Assembly (NCBI RefSeq): GCF_003202755.1
Contig: NZ_QGLK01000001.1
Coordinates: forward strand, 186,001 to 250,000
Reading direction: 5' to 3'
Source of the DNA: Bifidobacterium asteroides
Lineage (GTDB): Bacteria > Actinomycetota > Actinomycetes > Actinomycetales > Bifidobacteriaceae
DNA length: 64,000 bases
This document shows, piece after piece, positions 58,174 through 64,000 of this stretch. Position numbers and translations under genes: made by a program. The notes under the pieces are model-generated. The model saw nothing but the letters and a program-made list of their open reading frames with translations. It was not told the DNA's origin and did no database searches. Position 1 is the first letter of the stretch, and each line of letters begins with the position of its first letter.

Positions 58174-59169
58174 TCAATCGACGATGAATCGGTCGTCGTA
58201 GGTGCCCTCGTCTACAGTGTCCGAACCGCCCGAGGTCAGGATGATCACGGTGCAGTCATGACGGCGGGAGACCCGCTTCAGGGTGGCCAGCAGGGTATCC
58301 CAATCGCCCGGCTCCAGCCCTTCGGTGGGTTCGTCGGCGATGAGCACATCGCACTCGCAGCACAGGGCTCGGGCCACGGAGGCCAGGCGGAAGTCCAGGT
58401 GGCCCAGATCAGCGGTCAGCTTGTCCTGCAGACGCTCCGGGAAGCCGACCTCGTCCAGCAGTTGACGGGCCAGATTGTCCTTGGGGCCCAGGAAAGTGCG
58501 CCCGCTGGCATCCATGGTGTAGACAAGATTCTGCACAGCGGTCAGATCGTGCCTCAGGGCATCGGTGCCAAAGATGGCCCCAATTTGGTGGCCGCGATAG
58601 TCGGAGGCCAGCAACTGGCGCAGATCTGTGCCCCGGAAGAGCACACTGCCCTGGGTGGGGGCGCGCAAGCCGGTCATCAAGGCCATCATGGCGGCCCGTA
58701 CGGAAGGGGAGGTGGTCTCCACCGAGTAGATGCGGCGACGCTGGAATTCCAGATCGACATCGTCCAGGATCTGTTCGGGGCGACCCTGGATCTTGCGCGT
58801 GTAATCCACGTGCTTCAGGGAAAGCACCGGGTAACCTCCAGGAACCAGCACCCGTTGGTCATCGGTATCCAACAGCGGGTTCTCTTCCTGATCGTCATCG
58901 GAATCTTCGGTATCTTCATGCTCGATGACCACTTTGAAGGCAGCCAGCGCGGCATCTTCTTCCGAAGAATCATCCTCCTCGGTCTTTTTGTCCGTCTGAG
59001 TGGTTGCTTCTTCCTCGGGTTCGGACATGGGTTCGGCGTTGGTGCTCTCGTCGGCTGTTTGCTCAGCTTCGGCCCTTGTCTGAGCGGCTTGCTTCTGATC
59101 GGTCTGTTTCTGATCAGTAGTTGCCTGGGACTCTTCATCTGGCTGCTGGTCCGATGTCTTTTCGCTCAT
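58174..59169 (-). CDS. ABC-ATPase-like protein that has lost key motifs (pseudo-ATPase)
   Basis: 331 residues. An acidic, Gln/Glu/Asp/Thr-rich N-terminus (~1-105) precedes a domain with ABC ATPase architecture (LSLKHVDYTRK, ILDDVDLEF, QGSVLFRGTDLR, ADEPTEGLEPGDWDTLL). The Walker A position (~149-157) reads VETTSPSVR instead of GxxGxGK[ST]; the Q-loop position has IFGTDAL; the signature LSGGQ is replaced by LGHLDFRLAS (~255-264); the H-loop His is absent (LTSGGSD). Walker B-like DVLIADEP (~274-281) is retained. The ATG overlaps the stop of the FtsX-like permease by four bases. If expressed, it is unlikely to hydrolyse ATP normally. Confidence 0.85.
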   Translation of the reverse strand: MSEKTSDQQPDEESQATTDQKQTDQKQAAQTRAEAEQTADESTNAEPMSEPEEEATTQTDKKTEEDDSSEEDAALAAFKVVIEHEDTEDSDDDQEENPLLDTDDQRVLVPGGYPVLSLKHVDYTRKIQGRPEQILDDVDLEFQRRRIYSVETTSPSVRAAMMALMTGLRAPTQGSVLFRGTDLRQLLASDYRGHQIGAIFGTDALRHDLTAVQNLVYTMDASGRTFLGPKDNLARQLLDEVGFPERLQDKLTADLGHLDFRLASVARALCCECDVLIADEPTEGLEPGDWDTLLATLKRVSRRHDCTVIILTSGGSDTVDEGTYDDRFIVD

Positions 59170-60401
59170 GCCTCGTCCTCCAGGTCGTTGGTATATAGCT
59201 GGGCGGTTCTGAAGGCCGCTACTCTGGCGGCTGCTGCTAGAGCGAGGACCAGGCAGACGGCCAGGCCAATCAGGATTATCTTCCAGATCAGACCAGCATG
59301 AGGCATGCTGGCCAGGCTCCCCAGATGGAAGAGCGACCGCCCCAGCGGCCGACTGATCGCGGTGCCCAGCGCCAGGCCCAGGGCCAGTCCGGGCAGGGTG
59401 AGCAAGAGCGTCTCCAAGGCGAACTGCCAGCCCAGCCGGGCCTTGTGGACACCGATGGTGATGGCCATGCCGATTTCGTTGGCGCGGCCGTGCAGCATGA
59501 GAAATAGGCAACCCAGCAGAATCAGCCCACCCAGCAGGCAGACCAGGATGATGACAGTTCGCGCCTGGTCGGCAGCCTGGTGGACCGGCTCCATCCGCCG
59601 CTGATAGTCCTTCAGGCTGGGAGAGTCTATGTCGTACTGCGAGGCCTTGAGCCCGTCCTTGCGTAGCTCCTTGATGAACTTTTGGTAGGTGCTCGGCGAA
59701 TCCAGGACGAAGGCCACCAGCAGCTCATGGCCAGGGTCACCGGGTTTGCTTGCCGTATCCAGTCCCAGCATGGCAAAGGTGGGATAGGCCGTGTAGATGG
59801 CCCGGTTGGCTGCCTGGTCGGCGGCTTTGCGGTAGTGATAGATGCCCGAGACTGTCAGCTTGACCTGCTGATCCTGCTGGCGGGGATCCTTGATGGTCAG
59901 GGTGTCACCCACCTTGAGCTTGTTGGCCTGGGCCATCTGCTTGGAAATCAGTACGGTCTGGGTGCCGGAGGCATTCTGTGAGGCGTAGTCCAGTCCCTTG
60001 CCCTGGTCCAGCACGAAGGGGCCATGAGGCAGGGTAGGCTCAGCCTGTTTGTCGGAGACGCCCACCAGGGAGTAAGTGCCTGACTGGGTCAGTCCCTCCG
60101 GGTTGATGTCGGCGGTCTCATGGAAATACGCCTTGTACTGCATGCCATCCATCTGCAGGCGTTGGGCGTACTTGGAATACTCATTCCAGCCCAGGGGGGA
60201 GACCTTGGTTCCCTTGCGCGGGCTGATGACGGCATCCACCTGTTGGGATTCGTAGTCTGTGGTACGTGCCTTGGTGTCAGCCTGGAGCACGGTGGCCGCT
60301 GTCGTGGCCAGCGCCGCCACGACCAGGCAGACCAGAACCATGACCAGGCTCCGCGCCGCATGCCGCCTGATGGTGAACCAGGCGTTCTTGAGAACGAACA
60401 T
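59166..60401 (-). CDS. FtsX-like/MacB-type ABC permease
   Basis: 411 residues. N-terminal membrane segment (ARSLVMVLVCLVVAALATTAA), a large ~250-residue extracytoplasmic domain, then three C-terminal membrane segments (VIILVCLLGGLILLGCLF, LLLTLPGLALGLALG, IILIGLAVCLVLAL) as in FtsX/MacB permeases. ATG 60401 is preceded by GGAAGGG. The partner ATPase-like gene starts at its stop codon. MacB-like pairs act mechanically on periplasmic or envelope partners and not as channels; here the ATPase looks degenerate. Confidence 0.88.
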   Translation of the reverse strand: MFVLKNAWFTIRRHAARSLVMVLVCLVVAALATTAATVLQADTKARTTDYESQQVDAVISPRKGTKVSPLGWNEYSKYAQRLQMDGMQYKAYFHETADINPEGLTQSGTYSLVGVSDKQAEPTLPHGPFVLDQGKGLDYASQNASGTQTVLISKQMAQANKLKVGDTLTIKDPRQQDQQVKLTVSGIYHYRKAADQAANRAIYTAYPTFAMLGLDTASKPGDPGHELLVAFVLDSPSTYQKFIKELRKDGLKASQYDIDSPSLKDYQRRMEPVHQAADQARTVIILVCLLGGLILLGCLFLMLHGRANEIGMAITIGVHKARLGWQFALETLLLTLPGLALGLALGTAISRPLGRSLFHLGSLASMPHAGLIWKIILIGLAVCLVLALAAAARVAAFRTAQLYTNDLEDEA

Positions 60402-60502
60402 GACACCCTTCCTGATAGCGTTCCAGGGATGACCGAGCGGCCCGCGATGGCGGGCCTTAAGTCCGGTCGCCGTCCTCCAGTCTAGCCAAGGACGTTCCCA
60501 AG

Positions 60503-61975
60503 CTAGCGGTGCGAACTTGGAGCTTGCTGAATGCCTCGATCGGCCTCCTGCTGGTCAGCGTGGGAAAAGTTGCGCACCTTCAGAGACACGGCCAGAGCAG
60601 CCAAAATCAGCACCAGGGTGAAGATCAATCCGTAGTGGGTGCCCTTGGTGAACGCCTGGGCTTTATCAACTCCGGCTGCCTGCCCCTCACCCATGGCCAG
60701 CAGGGAGGTGGTGATGGCTGTGGCCACGGCTCCTACGATCTGCTGCATGGTGTTGATGATAGTGCTCCCGTCGCCGGACTGCGGGCCGCTCAGAGAGTTG
60801 AGCGCGTAGGTCTGGGCTGGCGACATGGCCAAGGGGCAGCCGATCATGAGGATGATGTGTGCAGCCACCACCAGGGCCACAGGGGTGTGCGGGCCGGTGA
60901 ACAGGAGGATGACCGTGCCAAGCAGGGCGACGAGGAATCCGCAGCGGACGGGAATTCGGGCTCCAAAGCCGTCATAGAGCCGGCCGGCGAAGGCTGAGAC
61001 CAGGGCGTTGATGGCGCCGCCGGGCAGCATGAGGATGCCGGTCATGGCCACGGGCAGGAGCAGCCCACGCTGCAGGAACTGGGGCAGCAGATACATGGAG
61101 GAGAGGATGACTGCGAAGTCCAGCATGACCAGAGTAGCACCATAGCGGAAGGCTGGGATAGAGAAGATGCGTAGGTTGAGCACCGGGTGCTCTAAGCCAA
61201 GCTGACGACGAATATAGAGGACCAGCGCAACCAGGGCCACGACCAGGATGATCAGGGTGACCGGAGAGAGCCATCCGTACCGGCTGGCCAGGCTGACACC
61301 TGCTACCAGCCCGCCGAAGCCGACAATGGATTCCAGTATGGAGGCCAGGTCGGGCCGCTGGTGGGTGATGGTTCCCACGTTCTTCAGGAAGCAGACGGCG
61401 AAGATCAGAGCCACCACCAGGAAGGGGGTGAAGAACCAGAAGATCCAGTGCCAGGTCAGCTTGCCTAGGATGATCCCGGTCAAGGTCGGGCCGATGGCGG
61501 GAGCGAACATGATGACCAGAGCGCACATACCCATCACCGTTCCCAGACGGGCAGGCGGGAAGATCAGCATGGCCACGGTGAACATGAGCGGCAGGATCAG
61601 GCCCGTACCGATGCCCTGGATCAGCCGTCCAGTCAACAGGACAGGGAAGGTGGGTGCCATGGCCGAGATAATCGAGCCCGCCAGGAAGGCGACCAGACCG
61701 AAGATCACGGTCTGCCTGGTGGTGAACCACTTGGAGATCAGGCTGGAGAAGGGCAAGACGATGCCGATGACCAGCATGTACCCTGTCACCAGCCACTGCA
61801 CAGTGGCAGCTGGGATTTGGAAGCTCTCCATCAGGTTGGGCAGGGCGATATTGAGCGAGGTTTCGCTCAGCATGCCCACGAAGGCCCCGATCATCAGCGC
61901 GGCGATGGCCGGCCAGGGGTGGGGGACGGCCGGTCGTGACCGGTGAACGGAGGCAGAGGTGGACGTGTTTTGCAC
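60503..61975 (-). CDS. DHA2-family MFS multidrug exporter
   Basis: 490 residues, about 14 membrane segments, EmrB/QacA type. Motifs: LNIALPNL near the N-terminus (motif D1 region), TGYMLVIGIVLPFS, GRLIQGIGTGLILPL and APAIGPTLTGIIL (motif C). GTG 61975 is preceded by AAGGAG at good spacing; the upstream frame from 62047 is less likely. Proton-driven efflux of hydrophobic drugs; substrate unknown. Head-to-head with the SNF2 gene. Confidence 0.9.
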   Translation of the reverse strand: MQNTSTSASVHRSRPAVPHPWPAIAALMIGAFVGMLSETSLNIALPNLMESFQIPAATVQWLVTGYMLVIGIVLPFSSLISKWFTTRQTVIFGLVAFLAGSIISAMAPTFPVLLTGRLIQGIGTGLILPLMFTVAMLIFPPARLGTVMGMCALVIMFAPAIGPTLTGIILGKLTWHWIFWFFTPFLVVALIFAVCFLKNVGTITHQRPDLASILESIVGFGGLVAGVSLASRYGWLSPVTLIILVVALVALVLYIRRQLGLEHPVLNLRIFSIPAFRYGATLVMLDFAVILSSMYLLPQFLQRGLLLPVAMTGILMLPGGAINALVSAFAGRLYDGFGARIPVRCGFLVALLGTVILLFTGPHTPVALVVAAHIILMIGCPLAMSPAQTYALNSLSGPQSGDGSTIINTMQQIVGAVATAITTSLLAMGEGQAAGVDKAQAFTKGTHYGLIFTLVLILAALAVSLKVRNFSHADQQEADRGIQQAPSSHR

Positions 61976-62135
61976 GATAATGATCTCCTTCTTCAGACAA
62001 ACAGCACGCCATCTTAGGGAGGCGGCAATTTTTTCGTAAGTCGGCATGTCTACTCGCTTCGCCGAAGGCGTGCCGCGTCGAGATGGAAAAGGTTATGCTC
62101 GGGAATGGTCGTCAGAGATCATAAGGAGGGTGCGT

Positions 62136-64000
62136 GTGGATTGGCATGCAGCGGTCTACGGGTCAAGAGCCGTTGATTCAGGAGGACATGGCTTCTATGA
62201 TCCGGGCGACGAGGAGGAGGGGCGGACCTTCGGTGATCCGGACGCCATCTCTGACGCTGCTCTGCGTAGATTGGGCGGCAAGTCCTACTTTCGTGCCCAT
62301 CAACTGCTGGATGACCGCCGCTTTACAGACCTGCGTCTGCGACACCTGGGGGCTTTGACTGTTCTCAAAGGACGTGTGCCCGCCACCTATCAGCCGGATG
62401 GTGACTGCATGGTTCAGGCTCGGCTGGATGAGCAGGCTCATCGGGTCATTGACTCCTCCTGCACCTGCCGAGCCTTTGGGCGCCAGGGTCCCGCATGCAA
62501 GCATGTAGTCGCGCTGATCATGGCCTATAACGAGTCCAGCCAGGCGTTTACAGGATCGGATGACTGGACCGGCGACGAGGGTCGACCCCGGTCCGCCCGG
62601 TCGACCTCGGGACCCTTGGCAGCCTACATGCGCCGGCAGGAGGGTCGGCGGCGCCAGGCCTTTCGTGACCGCCAGCTGAGCTTGCTCAAGCAGGAGAACG
62701 GACCAGTTGGAGGCCGTCACCTGCCCATCGGTTCGGTGGGACTGATCCCCGACTTGACCAGCGAGCGCGGAGGCTGGCTGGTCCGTCTGCATATCACCCT
62801 GTCCTCCCACGGGGTTGCCTACCTGGTCAAGGACCTGCCGGCCTTGCTGCGCGCCGTGGACCAGGGCGAATTCATGTCTTATGGACGCCGTCTGGCCTTC
62901 ATCCATTCTCGTGACACCTTTGATGATCGAGCCCAGGCTCTGCTGACCATTCTGGAAAGGGCCGGTGCCATCCGTCGCAGCCTGGTCGAACAGGAGGGGG
63001 GCGTGCGTCGCCGTCTTACACGTGCAGGACTGGCGGGAATCCGGCTTAGCGACGACGAGGTGACGCAGATCCTCGACCTGTTTGTGGACTCCGGGCTCAC
63101 CCTGGACTACACACCTCCCGAGGATTCCTTCCTGCAGACCATGCCTGCCCCGGTAGTTAACGGAGACCCGGACCCTGGCATCGCAGTCACCAAGGAGGCG
63201 GAAGGTTATCGGATCACCCATGCCTTGGCTGTGGAGCGCTTCATCGTAGGCCAGGCCCATTCCTTCGTTATCGTACGCCCCTCTCAGCCCGGCTTAGGGC
63301 TGGAATTAGGACCAGTCATCCACCGTTGCAGCGCGCGTTTCATGCGTCATCGGGATCTGTTGGAGACCCTCTGCCGCCCTGGCGAGGATCGGGATCTGCA
63401 TCTGGATGCCGACGACCTGGATCTGTTCGCACGTACCGTCCTGCCCGACCTGAATCAGGGTGCCCAGGAAGGACCCGGGCTCTCCGCAACACTGCCTGAA
63501 GAGCTGGATGCCCGCCGACGGCCGCCCTGCAGGATCGAGCTTTACCTGGACAGGGATCAGCAGGGGGTCAGCTGTGATCTCAAGGCTCGCTATGGAGATC
63601 GTCTTGTGTCCGTCGGCGCTGATCCCGGCTCCGAGAATGAACCTGGCAGGGATCGGGAAAGCGAGTCTCTGGCCCGGCAGACGGTTCGCCGCTATTTCCC
63701 CCTGATGGAGGAGGGATTGGCCCGCATCCCCGAAGAAAACGAGGATGCTATCCACACCCTGCTGACCCGGGGTCTGCCGGTACTTAAGGGTTTGGGACGG
63801 GTCTTTTCCACCCCGGCCTTCGACGGACTGAGCGTCATCTCCCATCCGCAGATTCGTGTGGGTGTGCGGGTGCGCTCCGGATTGGTCGAGATTTCGCCCA
63901 TCGCCGATGAGGTACGGCCCGAGGAGGCCGCTGCCATTCTGGCCGATCATCGCCGTCGTCGGCGCTTCCATCGCCTGCGCAACGGGGCCTTCGTCGAGTT
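62136..64000 (+). CDS. SWIM zinc-finger SNF2-family helicase, N-terminal part
   Basis: The frame from GTG 62136 (after AAGGAGG) stays open to the last base, so the gene continues beyond the window (621 residues visible). Near residue 115 a SWIM zinc finger (CTCRAFGRQGPACKHVVAL: C-x-C, then C-x-H) is present; the region after ~residue 450 resembles the SNF2-associated domain that precedes the helicase in bacterial SWIM-SNF2 proteins. The helicase motifs themselves are beyond the window. Role probably in DNA or chromatin-like remodelling; unknown in detail. Confidence 0.85.
   Translation, partial: MDWHAAVYGSRAVDSGGHGFYDPGDEEEGRTFGDPDAISDAALRRLGGKSYFRAHQLLDDRRFTDLRLRHLGALTVLKGRVPATYQPDGDCMVQARLDEQAHRVIDSSCTCRAFGRQGPACKHVVALIMAYNESSQAFTGSDDWTGDEGRPRSARSTSGPLAAYMRRQEGRRRQAFRDRQLSLLKQENGPVGGRHLPIGSVGLIPDLTSERGGWLVRLHITLSSHGVAYLVKDLPALLRAVDQGEFMSYGRRLAFIHSRDTFDDRAQALLTILERAGAIRRSLVEQEGGVRRRLTRAGLAGIRLSDDEVTQILDLFVDSGLTLDYTPPEDSFLQTMPAPVVNGDPDPGIAVTKEAEGYRITHALAVERFIVGQAHSFVIVRPSQPGLGLELGPVIHRCSARFMRHRDLLETLCRPGEDRDLHLDADDLDLFARTVLPDLNQGAQEGPGLSATLPEELDARRRPPCRIELYLDRDQQGVSCDLKARYGDRLVSVGADPGSENEPGRDRESESLARQTVRRYFPLMEEGLARIPEENEDAIHTLLTRGLPVLKGLGRVFSTPAFDGLSVISHPQIRVGVRVRSGLVEISPIADEVRPEEAAAILADHRRRRRFHRLRNGAFVE

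Noticed and set aside
62178-63260. Minus-strand ORF of 360 codons at the right end
   Set aside because: Lies opposite the SWIM/SNF2 reading frame, which has a ribosome binding site, SWIM motif and runs uninterrupted to the window end.

Overview
The window looks like a high-GC actinobacterial chromosome, most probably Bifidobacterium. Reasons: the dnaK-grpE-dnaJ-hspR order with a HAIR-type operator; a DnaK that reads like bifidobacterial DnaK; several sugar ABC importers made only of binding protein plus two permeases, with no ATPase; a fused HAD-GH65 protein; and many plant-glycan glycosidases. An insect- or bee-gut Bifidobacterium would fit the glycosidase content, but that is inference.

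Layout. 1-138: start of a GH13 alpha-glucosidase, read leftwards. 0.5-4.9 kb: the chaperone operon. 5.1-6.7 kb: a DEAD-box RNA helicase, then a terminator and tRNA-Ala(CGC). 7.4-19.4 kb: an IclR-type regulator divergent from a long co-directional run (30-codon ORF, MFS transporter, GH78, GH1, GH31, and a domain-swapped membrane-anchored GH3) that looks like a system for importing and dismantling rhamnosylated or xylosylated plant glycosides. 19.5-28 kb: DedA, a second GH1, a protein O-mannosyltransferase, rsmI (carrying a parS-like site), two small actinobacterial proteins and metG. 28-31 kb: HAD-GH65 fusion. 31.5-38.1 kb: a LacI regulator, a GH31 with patchy codon usage and an ABC importer, with matching operators in front of both transcription units. 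38.2-44.5 kb: GH43, tatD, kup and gnd.

44.5-49.8 kb: a second LacI regulator with a striking inverted operator pair, an ABC importer and a GH43. 49.8-56.4 kb: gluconate and oxidative pentose phosphate genes: short 6-phosphogluconate dehydrogenase, gluconokinase, a broken gluconate permease, a GntR regulator, pgl, opcA and zwf. 56.6-64 kb: an HD hydrolase, an ATP-grasp protein, an FtsX-like permease translationally coupled to an ABC-ATPase-like protein that has lost most catalytic motifs, a DHA2 drug exporter, and the start of a SWIM/SNF2 helicase that runs off the end.

The most unusual items are the apparent pseudo-ATPase/permease pair, the inside-out GH3 in the glycoside operon, the inverted operator pair, the decaying gluconate permease, the codon-usage patch in the second GH31, and the parS-like site. 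Starts were chosen mainly from Shine-Dalgarno spacing. All family names rest on reading motifs; no database search was run.
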